Assembly (NCBI RefSeq): GCF_963667685.1
Contig: NZ_OY763930.1
Span: 1-64,000, forward strand
From: Maridesulfovibrio sp.
GTDB taxonomy: Bacteria > Desulfobacterota > Desulfovibrionia > Desulfovibrionales > Desulfovibrionaceae
Length of the DNA stretch: 64,000 nt
Direction of reading: 5' to 3'
In this document: piece by piece, positions 1 to 8,666 of the stretch
Numbering within the stretch: position 1 is the stretch's first letter
How the letters are laid out: the number at the start of each line of letters is the position of its first letter
Notes under the pieces: generated by a model
What the model was told of the DNA's origin: nothing
Seen by the model: only the letters and a program-made list of their open reading frames with translations
Databases searched by the model: none
Program-made: the position numbers and the translations under genes

Positions 1-212
1 CAATGGATGAGTTCACATCCGGAGATCTGACTATCCAGCTTCCGCAGGTTTCGACCCGCAGTTTCAGCCAGCGAGTCAAAATGAAATGCGGTCAGACACT
101 TGTTCTCGCCGGGTTCGAGCAGGAAAGCGATCAGCAGTCCAAAGGTATCGGTATCAGCGCAGGCGGACATAGCCAAAATTATGGCAAAAAGCCTGATCAT
201 TATCACCATTGA
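1..212 (+). CDS. pilN: PilN-like type IVb pilus secretin, C-terminal end (partial)
   Basis: This is the 3' end of a gene that begins left of the window; the reading frame has codons starting at base 3. About 70 residues are visible, including TLVLAGFEQ, which resembles the end of the PilN outer-membrane secretin of IncI-type thin pili. In that family the protein forms the outer-membrane ring through which the pilus passes. The position directly before pilO, pilP and pilQ supports the call. Too little is present to see the secretin domain, so the identity rests on gene order plus this short match. Confidence 0.65.
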   Translation, partial: MDEFTSGDLTIQLPQVSTRSFSQRVKMKCGQTLVLAGFEQESDQQSKGIGISAGGHSQNYGKKPDHYHH

Positions 213-235
213 GATGGAAAGTGCCGGGGTCTAAC

Positions 236-1484
236 ATGCGCACTATCAAAATACATAAGAAAGTATACGCCATAGGGTTCTGGTGGCAGCTCCTTGAAGG
301 GAAAGGCAAAAAACAGCTTTTTGAAAAGGCCAGGACTGTTGCCGAAGACTTTAACGACAGCAAGTACAACTGCCTTGTTCCCCGCAAACAACAATACGGC
401 CTTGGCTCCTGCGAAGAAGGGAAAATTAAACGACTCCCCTCTCTGGCCTGTGCTCTGGTGGAAAGATCAACTGCAACATGGATCGGGATGTTCTGCCTTG
501 CTGAAGATATTTGGTGGGTCTGTGCGGTCAGCAAAAAAAACCATTGTTGCAGAAGGTGACCAGTACTTCAGCTCCCGGATTGAAGCAGAAGCCCACTTTA
601 AAAGCCTGAAGTCAATGTCCAGCTGGGAGAATGAAATCATCTGCGAAACAGTGGATGATTCCATGTCCCATTTTGAAGGGCTGCTCAAAGCTTCAGAACG
701 GGTCCATCCTCTCTACCCTGAACACTCCAACCTTAAATATCTGGTTGCAGCAGCTATCGCTGTTACCGCCTGTGTGGGTTGGTACTTATGGAGTTCCCAC
801 CAACAAGAACTGTTGGAAGCGGAACAGCGCAGGATCGCCTACGAAGCCCGCCAGAAACAACTCCGTCAGCAGGAAACCGCCAAGAACGATCCGGAACAGA
901 TCTTTGCAATGGGCTGGAAGGAAAAACCATTACCTTCAGACTTTGCCCATGAGTTCCAGCGTGCGGTCGATAATTCCGAGCCGTACACCCTTGGCTGGAA
1001 GCTTAATTCCATTATCCGTGATGAGAACGGGATCTACATGTCCTGGCTGCATCAGGAAGGAGCGGGTTTCACCAACCGCCCGACCGTTGAAAGTATCAAC
1101 TCCACTCTGGGCGCAAAGCCAGAACTGGCAGACCTGACCATCAACTACCCCGAGGCCGGCAAACGGCCGCAACAAAGTCTTACCCCTAAAGACGTTGCAA
1201 CAGCCCAGCTTTACGAACTGACCCGCAACCTTGGAGCCAGACTAAACCTCACATGGCAGTCTCCTGAGACCCAAAAGCTGAATAACAAGATTCTCAAAAA
1301 AGCCGTTACCGTCACCGCTCCTTGGGTCAAAGGTGAGTGGAAACTTTCCGCTCTCCCGGTAGGGGTAATGATTGAAGACACTCTCTTCAAAGCAATGGAC
1401 TCCATTCCCTGCCTGGTCGTTTCAAAGATCGACTTCACCAACAACCAATGCTCATTGGAGGGCCAGATTTATGCGAGTTACTAG
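236..1484 (+). CDS. pilO: PilO pilus-assembly protein, interrupted by a frameshift at an A8 run
   Basis: PilO is an inner-membrane assembly protein of type IVb pili. The N-terminal part (MRTIKIHKKVYAIGFWWQ..., with QYGLG and a Trp-rich segment) is read from the ATG at 236. The rest (from KTIVAEGDQYF to the stop at 1484, with a membrane segment LKYLVAAAIAVTACVGWYLW) is in another frame. The two halves join perfectly if one A is removed from the run of eight A at 533-540. Read literally, the first frame stops at 557-559. The downstream frame has its own ATG at 294, but that start gives an unrelated, non-family N-terminus. The gene may be mutated, wrongly sequenced, or expressed by slippage on the A run. 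It overlaps pilP by 14 bases. Confidence 0.75.
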
Positions 1485-2172
1485 CCTGCTTTTTCTGCTC
1501 TTGCTTATTGCCATACCTGCTTTTGCCAATGATCTGGCCGGCCATGAAATACCCGACCAAGATCTCGGTGAGGACCTGCTTATTGAAATGGCAGCTCAGA
1601 CCAACTCAACGCAAAAGTTCAGTGTTGCCGGATCAACAAACGCAACCAATGGAACCGCTGATTCCAATGCGACAAACAGTGGGGCGATTGCTGCATTCAT
1701 GGCCAACTCAAACAGCACAGAAAAGAGCCAAGAACAGGAACCTACGGAATCAACAGCAAACGCGACTGCTGGAACCGAAAAGACGGTTGCACAGCAGCCC
1801 GCAAACATTACGAGACCGGCAGTGACCATCAGTGATGTGAACTACATACGCAACCTGATTGAATACAAAAAACTGGAAGTGGCTCTTGCCAAGCAGAACA
1901 AGGAACTGATTGAGCTGACCACTCCTGTTTTACCTGCCGTCATGCCCAAAACCAAGGCCAGCTCAAAAAGAAGATGCAACCCGGCATGGCCCAAAGTTGT
2001 CTCCATTCAGGGTGTTGACGGAAGGCTTTCCGCTACCCTTTCAAGCTCCGCAGGTCTTGAGACCGTGCACGTAGGCGACAAAGCCGGTCCCGGTAAAATC
2101 GTATCCATAACCCCCAGGAAAGTTCTGGCCCGCGCAAACGGCAGGAACATTGCCTTGAAGTTCAAGGAGTAA
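1471..2172 (+). CDS. pilP: PilP-like pilus biogenesis protein
   Basis: A 233-residue protein. I chose ATG 1471 because a GGAGG sits just upstream and a clear signal peptide follows (MRVTSLLFLLLLIAIPAFA). The middle (about residues 30-110) is rich in Asn, Thr, Ala and Ser, a flexible linker. The C-terminal domain (from about VVSIQGVDGRLSATL to the end) has the small beta domain typical of PilP, thought to sit in the periplasm and couple the inner-membrane complex to the secretin. It is placed between pilO and pilQ exactly as in IncI pil operons. Confidence 0.75.
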   Translation: MRVTSLLFLLLLIAIPAFANDLAGHEIPDQDLGEDLLIEMAAQTNSTQKFSVAGSTNATNGTADSNATNSGAIAAFMANSNSTEKSQEQEPTESTANATAGTEKTVAQQPANITRPAVTISDVNYIRNLIEYKKLEVALAKQNKELIELTTPVLPAVMPKTKASSKRRCNPAWPKVVSIQGVDGRLSATLSSSAGLETVHVGDKAGPGKIVSITPRKVLARANGRNIALKFKE

Positions 2173-2175
2173 CTA

Positions 2176-3786
2176 ATGACAAACACTGAAATTCCGGCAA
2201 GCCTTCAGGAGAGAGTTCTTTTTCTGGACGGCAAAATCTACATCTCCGCTGAAGTGGAAGATGACGCTATCCTTATGTCCTTTCTAAGCTATGCAGCGCG
2301 TAAAGGATTTAAAGAGAATAAACGACTCAAACCTGAAGAATTTCAAAAGCTGCGTAAAAAACACTTCGTAAGAGTCGAAACAAACAGCGACATCCAAGAT
2401 CTCGCTATTGAGATCATTGCAGACGCATATAATGAAGGAGCGTCTGATATCCATATCGGTGACTACGGTCCCTTTGCTTCCATCCAGTTCCGCAAACTTG
2501 GTATGCTGCAAAATCATCGCGAACTCATGGGTGAAACCGGACGCAAGGTCATCACGGCCATGTACCAGACCATGTCCAATAGCGCTGACACAACCTTCAT
2601 TGCCAAGGAAAGACAGGACGGCAGGATCGTCAGCAGCGATTATCTCCCGGCTGAAGTACATTCCATCCGTCTGCATACTGAACCGCTTGAATGTTCCATG
2701 GCCGAGAATGGAATTGGAACATTCATGGCGCTGCGTCTGCTTTACGACCGCACCACAGCAACGGGTAGCCTTGAACAAAGACTTGGGACTCTCGGCTATT
2801 CGGATCGGCACATCCGCCGTTTCCAATTCCTTACCCAGCGTTCAGGGCTAAGTCTGCTTTCCGGTCCCACCGGGCATGGTAAATCAACCGCCCTTAAACA
2901 CATAATGGAAAGCATGGCCGAGGATCACCCGGAAAAGAACTTCCTCGCCATTGAAGATCCGCCGGAATACCCATTGGAACGTGTGAAGCAGGTCAGGGTC
3001 AGCACCAATGATCAAGATGACAATCGCGGGGCGGCCTACCGAAACGCCATTGCCGGAGCTATGCGCTCTGACCCTGATGTAATCATGATTGGAGAAATCC
3101 GTTACCCGGAAGCAGCATCTGCCGCCCTTGATGCCGCTCAGACCGGGCATGGTGTCTGGACAACAGTCCATGCCAACTCCGCCTTCGGGATTATCCAGCG
3201 AATGGTTTCCCTGCTGCGTGCGGCCCAATATCCTGATCCGCTTGAATATCTATGCGACCATACTGTTTTGTCCGGCCTGCACCATCAGCGGCTTGTTCCG
3301 GTTCTCTGCCCCAATTGCAAACAACCGATCATGGAAATCACAAAGCTTGATCCGGACAATGACCTGCGCCGCAAACACCTTCCACAAGCAGTGCTGAACC
3401 GTTTGATGCGTGCCGTAAATAAAATGGGCGACAAGAACGTCCATATCCGCGGTGAAGGATGTGCAGAGTGTTCCGGCATGGGCATTATCGGCCAGACCGT
3501 GGCCTCTGAGATCGTCACCACTGACCATGTGATCCTGCGCAACATCCGCGCTGGAAACATGGAGGCTGCCTACAAACACTGGCGTCATGAGCAGAACGGC
3601 CAGACCTTTGTCAGCCACGCCATTGACCTCATCGAGCAGGGAATCATTGATCCCTATCTCACTGAACTGCGCCTTGGTGTTCCCTTGAACTATGCCAAGG
3701 CCTTTGATGATTTCCACCTGTCCGCCAAGGATCTGGACGAACTGGCCGGCTCAAAGAAAGTGGAGGCTCCCAATGGTGCATCCTGA
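2176..3786 (+). CDS. pilQ: PilQ-type secretion ATPase for pilus assembly
   Basis: A 536-residue T2SS-E/PilB-type hexameric ATPase that powers pilin polymerisation at the inner membrane. Visible motifs are Walker A GPTGHGKST (residues 230-238), AIEDPPEYPLE (Asp-box region) and the Walker B region PDVIMIGEIRYPEAASAAL, followed by the His-box TTVHANSA. Two Cys pairs (CPNC and CAEC) further on resemble the tetracysteine metal site of many family members. The start is three bases after the pilP stop, and the 3' end overlaps pilR by 14 bases, so translation is probably coupled. Confidence 0.88.
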   Translation: MTNTEIPASLQERVLFLDGKIYISAEVEDDAILMSFLSYAARKGFKENKRLKPEEFQKLRKKHFVRVETNSDIQDLAIEIIADAYNEGASDIHIGDYGPFASIQFRKLGMLQNHRELMGETGRKVITAMYQTMSNSADTTFIAKERQDGRIVSSDYLPAEVHSIRLHTEPLECSMAENGIGTFMALRLLYDRTTATGSLEQRLGTLGYSDRHIRRFQFLTQRSGLSLLSGPTGHGKSTALKHIMESMAEDHPEKNFLAIEDPPEYPLERVKQVRVSTNDQDDNRGAAYRNAIAGAMRSDPDVIMIGEIRYPEAASAALDAAQTGHGVWTTVHANSAFGIIQRMVSLLRAAQYPDPLEYLCDHTVLSGLHHQRLVPVLCPNCKQPIMEITKLDPDNDLRRKHLPQAVLNRLMRAVNKMGDKNVHIRGEGCAECSGMGIIGQTVASEIVTTDHVILRNIRAGNMEAAYKHWRHEQNGQTFVSHAIDLIEQGIIDPYLTELRLGVPLNYAKAFDDFHLSAKDLDELAGSKKVEAPNGAS

Positions 3787-4843
3787 TCTGACCTACCTTA
3801 CGGCCAAACTTTTCTTCGGTGAATCTGTACGCATCCGCTTTTACAGAAAACTGGCTGCCCTAACACGGCATGGCGTAAGCGTGGTTGATAGCGTTTCAGA
3901 GCTGAGAGAAAGATACGCCAAACAACGAAGCCCCCTTGCACGAGTGCTATCCGAAGTTTCCGCCCGTCTGGAATCCGGAAACAAGATTTATGAAGCCATG
4001 CACGGATTCATTCCCGCAGAGGAAGTCATGCTCATCAACAGCGGAGTGAACTCAGGAAAACTGTATCAAGCACTTGAACTCGCTGTTCACTTGATTCAGG
4101 CCCGGATGAAAATCATCAGCTCCATGCGCAAGGCCTTGGCATATCCGGCTCTTTTGATCTGCGCCCTCATTACCCTGCTGCTGGTTCTCTCCAGATATGC
4201 CATGCCCAAATTCGCCCAGCTTTCAAATCCTGAACAATGGGCAGGAGGAGCAAAAATTCTCTACAGGGTATCGAACTTTATTGATTCTACTGCAGGAACC
4301 TCACTTCTTATCGGAATCATACTGGCTTTCCTGCTTTGTCTTGCGACGATCAAAGTCTGGACCGGAAAGATCCGCGTACACTTTGACTCTGCCCCCCCCT
4401 GGTCTTTCTACCGACTGATCATCGGCAGCCTCTGGCTCTTCACCCTTTCAACTCTCATGAAATCAGGGATTCAGCTTTCACAGGCTATCAATGAAATGCT
4501 GTCTACTCCGGGAACCAGCCCATGGCTCAAGGAACGACTTATGGCTGTAAAGGCCCAGCTAAATCTCGGTAAAGGGCTGGGGCAGGCGCTTGACGATTCA
4601 GGTTACCAGTTCCCTACCGCAGAAATCATTGAGGACCTGCGCATTTATTCACGGCTCCCAAACTTTGACAGCCAGCTGCACCTCATTGCTGAAGAAATGC
4701 TGGAAGAAGGAATCGAGAAAATCAAAGCGCAAGCCAAATTCATAAACATTTTCTGCATCATCAGCATTGTCGCGGTGGTGTCCAATATCGTTCTGGCAAT
4801 TTCCTCAATTCAACAACAGCTCGGCCAACCCATGGCCTACTAG
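3773..4843 (+). CDS. pilR: PilR-like inner-membrane platform protein (T2SS-F family)
   Basis: A 356-residue polytopic protein of the T2SS-F/PilC family, the inner-membrane platform on which the PilQ ATPase acts. Start 3773 is preceded by GGAGG. Two homologous halves are visible, each with a helical cytoplasmic part (e.g. FYRKLAALTRHGVSVVDSV) and hydrophobic segments (ALLICALITLLLVLSRYAMP; LLIGIILAFLLCLATI; a C-terminal IFCIISIVAVVSNIVLAISS). The frame is open further upstream within pilQ, but that extension has no family character. Confidence 0.82.
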   Translation: MVHPDLTYLTAKLFFGESVRIRFYRKLAALTRHGVSVVDSVSELRERYAKQRSPLARVLSEVSARLESGNKIYEAMHGFIPAEEVMLINSGVNSGKLYQALELAVHLIQARMKIISSMRKALAYPALLICALITLLLVLSRYAMPKFAQLSNPEQWAGGAKILYRVSNFIDSTAGTSLLIGIILAFLLCLATIKVWTGKIRVHFDSAPPWSFYRLIIGSLWLFTLSTLMKSGIQLSQAINEMLSTPGTSPWLKERLMAVKAQLNLGKGLGQALDDSGYQFPTAEIIEDLRIYSRLPNFDSQLHLIAEEMLEEGIEKIKAQAKFINIFCIISIVAVVSNIVLAISSIQQQLGQPMAY

Positions 4844-4853
4844 GAGAACACTA

Positions 4854-5333
4854 ATGACTTTACTCGAAACAGTTGGCGCACTGCTTATTGCCGCAATCGT
4901 ACTCGGCGGTTCCGCCTTCATGCTTAAAAAAGGAATTGAAAGCGACAAAGTCACAAGCGCACAGCAGAACCTTTCCACCTTCAGGCTCGACATAAAGAAC
5001 CTTTACAAGGGCGAACCTGATTTCGCAGGTCTGACCACAAGTATAGCCGTAACCAACAAAGTAGTCCCCGACGGCATGCTCAAAAGCAGCGGTGATGTTC
5101 GTAACGTATGGAACGGTGATGTTGCCGTTGCCGCCGGCACAGACCCGACCACCTTCACCATCACCCACAATAATGTTCCTGAATACGCCTGCGTAAAAAT
5201 GGCCACATTTCAGGCTGAATCATGGGAAGCAATCACCGTAAACGGCGTTGAAATTACTCAGGGAAGCGGAATGGTTGCCGCAATTTCCGAACAACTCGCA
5301 GAAAGCAACACCATCGTCTTCACTTCCAACTAG
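4854..5333 (+). CDS. pilS: PilS-like major pilin without a leader peptide
   Basis: A 159-residue type IV pilin. The N-terminus reads MTLLETVGALLIAAIVLGGSA, the hydrophobic alpha1 helix of type IV pilins with Glu at position 5. Unusually, the initiator Met itself occupies the +1 place: there is no basic leader and no Gly at -1. An AGGAG lies seven bases before the ATG (4843-4847). The frame is open upstream but is read RRTL before the Met, so a longer start does not supply a processing site. The C-terminal half (about 110 residues) has the two Cys-poor beta domain size expected of PilS. It follows pilR and precedes the second ATPase. Confidence 0.8.
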   Translation: MTLLETVGALLIAAIVLGGSAFMLKKGIESDKVTSAQQNLSTFRLDIKNLYKGEPDFAGLTTSIAVTNKVVPDGMLKSSGDVRNVWNGDVAVAAGTDPTTFTITHNNVPEYACVKMATFQAESWEAITVNGVEITQGSGMVAAISEQLAESNTIVFTSN

Positions 5334-5345
5334 CAGAGGCTGTAA

Positions 5346-6326
5346 ATGGGACTCAAAAGTGCATCATTCACTGATTTAATTCTTCATGAAAGCGGGGAGG
5401 CTTTCATGAAAGGTTGCGATTCCTGCGGCCAGAAACTTGTTCCCTGCGCGGAGGACATCAAAAAAGAAATTGAAATTCTGCATAAGGAAGTCCTCAGAGT
5501 TCATGAAGAAAGTGGACGACACACTTTCCGGGTCATTCATGAAGAAATCGGCTACCGAGTCGCCCTTTACGAAGGAGTAGACTGGGGAAGTGGTAAAGTT
5601 TTCTTCCTGCGCCGCATTCAAGAGCAGGTCGAGAACTTCAACAAAATCGGCATGCCGGAACCGCTTGCAAAATGGCTTCTCTCTGAAAAGCAGAGCAAGG
5701 GACTGGTGCTTTTCACCGGTGCGCAGGCCTCCGGCAAAACCTTCAGTGCTTCTTCTCTGGTGGCGACCCGCCTTTCAACCCTTGGCGGCCACGGGGTCAG
5801 TTTTGAAAACCCTGCTGAAATGCCCCTTGACGGTAAACATGGTGATTTCGGTTTCTGCTTTCAAGCTGAGATTGAGCGCGAGGAAGATTTGGCGGAAGGG
5901 ATTGAACGGTCGCACCGTTTCGCCTCCCCAAATATCATCTATATAGGGGAAATCCGCAGCAAATACGCTGCAAGCGAAGCCCTGCGAGTCTGCCTTGGTT
6001 CAGACAAACAGATTGTCATCGCCACCATGCACGGCTTCGACCTTGTGACCGCCCTTGAACGGCTGGTGACCATGGCCCGTGAAATCGACGGAGAGATCGC
6101 CAGCCAGAACCTTGCCCAGGGCCTGCTTGCTGTAGTGCATCAGCAACTTGAACAAGACGAAGACGGCAAAAAAGTTCTGAAAGTGCCTCAATTTCTTCTG
6201 GCCCCTTTCACGGAGAAATATCTCGGCCTACGCGCCAAGATCAAAAACAATGAAATGTCCGGTCTTCAGGAAGAAATGCGAGAGCAGGAAAATTCTATCC
6301 AATTCATGGGGATTGATTCCATATGA
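5346..6326 (+). CDS. PilT-like second pilus ATPase
   Basis: A 326-residue ATPase of the PilT/VirB11 superfamily. Walker A is GAQASGKT (about residues 124-131), the Asp-box region contains SFENPAEMPL, Walker B includes IIYIGEIRSKYAASEAL, and a His-box TMHGFD follows. It is shorter than PilQ and lacks its N-terminal domain, as expected for a retraction-type (PilT-like) motor. Near the N-terminus is a CDSCGQKLVPC Cys cluster that could bind metal. A second ATG at 5406 is possible. The 3' end overlaps pilM by four bases. Confidence 0.8.
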   Translation: MGLKSASFTDLILHESGEAFMKGCDSCGQKLVPCAEDIKKEIEILHKEVLRVHEESGRHTFRVIHEEIGYRVALYEGVDWGSGKVFFLRRIQEQVENFNKIGMPEPLAKWLLSEKQSKGLVLFTGAQASGKTFSASSLVATRLSTLGGHGVSFENPAEMPLDGKHGDFGFCFQAEIEREEDLAEGIERSHRFASPNIIYIGEIRSKYAASEALRVCLGSDKQIVIATMHGFDLVTALERLVTMAREIDGEIASQNLAQGLLAVVHQQLEQDEDGKKVLKVPQFLLAPFTEKYLGLRAKIKNNEMSGLQEEMREQENSIQFMGIDSI

Positions 6327-6760
6327 AGACTCTCGCCGCCCTCTTCTCACTGCTTGGCGTGTTGGCATTAATGACACCGCAAATGCTGCTTCATCCTCGA
6401 TCTGATGAAGCAGTTGCGAGGGCGATTGCCCTTAATTTCTGCCTCTACCGCAATGCCGTAAACCACTACGTCATTAAGCACCCCACGACTGCAAATGGAA
6501 TTCTCGTTCCTAAGTCACTCCTTGACCTGCCGTCCGGTTGGAAGTCCCTGCGTGCATGGACCAACCGACCGGATGGCGGGACTTTATACGTCTGGGGACC
6601 GGTCAATGAAAATGAAGCAGGTACAATCATGGATATGTTCAATGATTCATACGCCGTAGGAATTAAACGAAATGGCTCACTAGTCACTGACCATGGAATA
6701 GGCATAGCCCTGCCTGATTACATTCCTAGCGGCAGCATCGTCAGCGTAATTACTCCGTAG
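6323..6760 (+). CDS. pilM: PilM-like pilus accessory protein
   Basis: A 145-residue protein with one N-terminal hydrophobic segment (LAALFSLLGVLALMTPQMLL) and a soluble C-terminal part. From memory, the length and membrane anchor match PilM of IncI1 plasmids, a small pilus-biogenesis protein of unclear biochemical role. Overlap with the preceding ATPase gene (ATGA) and a nine-base gap to pilV place it in the pil operon. Gene order here (after the second ATPase, before pilV) differs from R64, where pilM lies earlier, so the assignment is moderate. Confidence 0.6.
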   Translation: MKTLAALFSLLGVLALMTPQMLLHPRSDEAVARAIALNFCLYRNAVNHYVIKHPTTANGILVPKSLLDLPSGWKSLRAWTNRPDGGTLYVWGPVNENEAGTIMDMFNDSYAVGIKRNGSLVTDHGIGIALPDYIPSGSIVSVITP

Positions 6761-6768
6761 GAGCTAAG

Positions 6769-7911
6769 ATGAGAATCAACGTTAAAAATAAACAGACCGG
6801 TATGGGCATGGTGGATGCGCTGGGCGCACTGCTGATTATCGCAATGATGATGCCCATGCTTGGAAACATGATGGACCGTGGTTTTCAGTATGTGGATGAA
6901 AAAAACGTAAGCAGTCATCTTGCAGCAGTGCTTGATGCTGCTTCCGGTTATGCAAAAGAGCATTACCCGGAACTGATCAATTCATCCACAGCCAGCAGTG
7001 CAACCACAGTGACCATGGACCAGCTCCGTGCGGGTAATTACCTGCCGGCAGGTTTTCAGAACCGTAACGCCTGGGGCCAACGATATGGAATCTACGTGCT
7101 GGAACCAAACGCAGAAGATTTGCAGGTTATTGTTCTAACTTATGACGGACGAACATCCACAGCCAAAAACAAGCGTTTCGGCACAGCTTCCGCGCCCTCT
7201 GCCGCTGCCATGGTAGGCGGTTCCGGTGGCTACATTCCTACCGGTGATCTTCCCGGGCAAAGTCCCACTGAGCTGCGCGGATCTCAAGGCGGCTGGGTTG
7301 TAAACCTTGCCGGAACAAATATCCCCGTTCCAAGCCCCGGCCATATCGGTGGGCGCTCCTTCCTGCGTGAAGGAGAGTTAAGCCAGGATTTCCTCTACCG
7401 GGTAGAGGTTCCCGGACACCCGGAACTGAATGAAATGTCCACTGAACTGGATATGACCGACCACGCCATAGAAAACGTGAAGGAAATCCATTTTGAAAAA
7501 CACACCATCAATGACATCGACGCAAGCGGCTTTTGCGGTGATCCCGACAAAGAAGGACGTGTCTTCATGGACCCGAACATCGGCCTCTATGTCTGCCGCA
7601 ATGGAGAGCCTCAGGTAATTGCCGACAGCGGAAATTCACAGCTTTTTAAAAACGCGACCTACGCTGTTGATGGCCAGCTCATTCCTAAACCGACCTGCCC
7701 TCCAGGTGTAAATTCTACGCCTCAAATCTTTGTGGCGCCGGCTGTTATGTCTGAAGGGCCTATTTCCAAATCTTTTGTCGCTGTCCAATCATGGGCCACA
7801 GACGAAGGAGCGAATTGGCGTGTTCACCTTAGAATCAAAAACGTTAATGACGACTGGGTATTTCCGCCCGACGGATACGGTCAAGTCATGGTCCTCACAA
7901 CCTGCAATTAA
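6769..7911 (+). CDS. pilV: PilV-like minor pilin / tip adhesin
   Basis: A 380-residue protein with a proper prepilin N-terminus: a basic leader MRINVKNKQTG, then MGMVDALGALLIIAMMMPML, with Gly at -1 and Asp at +5. The long C-terminal domain is typical of PilV, the minor pilin at the thin-pilus tip that recognises recipient cells. AGGAG precedes the ATG. In IncI1 plasmids the end of pilV is switched by a shufflon; I see no shufflon repeats here. The next gene encodes a separate tail-collar protein that may take over receptor binding. Confidence 0.8.
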   Translation: MRINVKNKQTGMGMVDALGALLIIAMMMPMLGNMMDRGFQYVDEKNVSSHLAAVLDAASGYAKEHYPELINSSTASSATTVTMDQLRAGNYLPAGFQNRNAWGQRYGIYVLEPNAEDLQVIVLTYDGRTSTAKNKRFGTASAPSAAAMVGGSGGYIPTGDLPGQSPTELRGSQGGWVVNLAGTNIPVPSPGHIGGRSFLREGELSQDFLYRVEVPGHPELNEMSTELDMTDHAIENVKEIHFEKHTINDIDASGFCGDPDKEGRVFMDPNIGLYVCRNGEPQVIADSGNSQLFKNATYAVDGQLIPKPTCPPGVNSTPQIFVAPAVMSEGPISKSFVAVQSWATDEGANWRVHLRIKNVNDDWVFPPDGYGQVMVLTTCN

Positions 7912-7922
7912 CGGAGATTATT

Positions 7923-8657
7923 ATGATCAATAGATACTTAAGACAGCTCTTTATTTTGGGACTTTTAATTTTCATCTTCAACATCTGCCCGCTTTCCAAT
8001 GCAAAAGCAGGAGACGCCACCAGCTTTAATCCAACAGCAGTAGCTGTAAAAGCTCAAAACAACGGCATCCCCATAGGCGGAGTTATTCCATGGCCGGCAG
8101 GAGATGTTCCTGAGCATTACCTTGAATGCAACGGACAATCCACCGCCGGATATCCTGAGCTTGCGGCTGCTGTTGGTGGGAATGTTCCAGACCTTAGAGG
8201 AGAATTTGTTCGAGGCTGGGATCATGGCAAAGGAACTGATTCAGGCAGATCAATCATGTCCAGCCAGAATGCAGCAATGCAATCACATTCGCATGGCGTA
8301 AATATTCCAGTTTCTGTGACAGTACCTGTTAGCCTGAACGTTTCTACAAGAGTCTCAATGACCGTTTCCACGAGTGGCGGAGGGGGTGGTACGTTATGGG
8401 TCAATGATGGTGGAGGCAATGGTGGTGGGCACAATGGGATTCAAGGGCTTGTTGAGGTGAATGGAAGAGCACACACGCCCGTTTCGGTTGGTGGCGGGAG
8501 TAGTGGTGGCGGGTCTGGAACAGGAACTGGTTATGGCTCTGCGTCCGGTTCTGGAACAGGTACTGCCGTTGTGTCCGGATCAACCGGAAGTGCCGGAAGC
8601 GGATCGGAAACAAGACCCCGTAACGTATCAATGATGTACATCATCAGGGCTGAATAG
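7923..8657 (+). CDS. Secreted tail-collar (phage fibre-like) protein in the pilus operon
   Basis: A 244-residue protein with a signal peptide (FILGLLIFIFNICPLSNAKA). Residues about 40-100 carry a phage tail-collar domain (GGVIPWPAG, YLECNGQ, PDLRGEFVRGWDHG). The middle and C-terminal part are Gly/Ser/Thr-rich with a His residue cluster (QSHSHG), and the end ETRPRNVSMMYIIRAE is the standard finish of tail-collar proteins. Collar domains cap phage fibres and bind receptors. In the pil operon it is probably a pilus-tip adhesin or a cap for PilV. The function is inferred from fold and context. Confidence 0.7.
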   Translation: MINRYLRQLFILGLLIFIFNICPLSNAKAGDATSFNPTAVAVKAQNNGIPIGGVIPWPAGDVPEHYLECNGQSTAGYPELAAAVGGNVPDLRGEFVRGWDHGKGTDSGRSIMSSQNAAMQSHSHGVNIPVSVTVPVSLNVSTRVSMTVSTSGGGGGTLWVNDGGGNGGGHNGIQGLVEVNGRAHTPVSVGGGSSGGGSGTGTGYGSASGSGTGTAVVSGSTGSAGSGSETRPRNVSMMYIIRAE

Positions 8658-8666
8658 GAACCGATC

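Noticed and set aside
209..235. TTG 209 as start of pilO
   Set aside because: It overlaps the pilN stop and adds residues unlike PilO; ATG 236 gives the family N-terminus.
6769..8657. Shufflon at the end of pilV
   Set aside because: I looked for short inverted crossover repeats and a nearby recombinase and found none.
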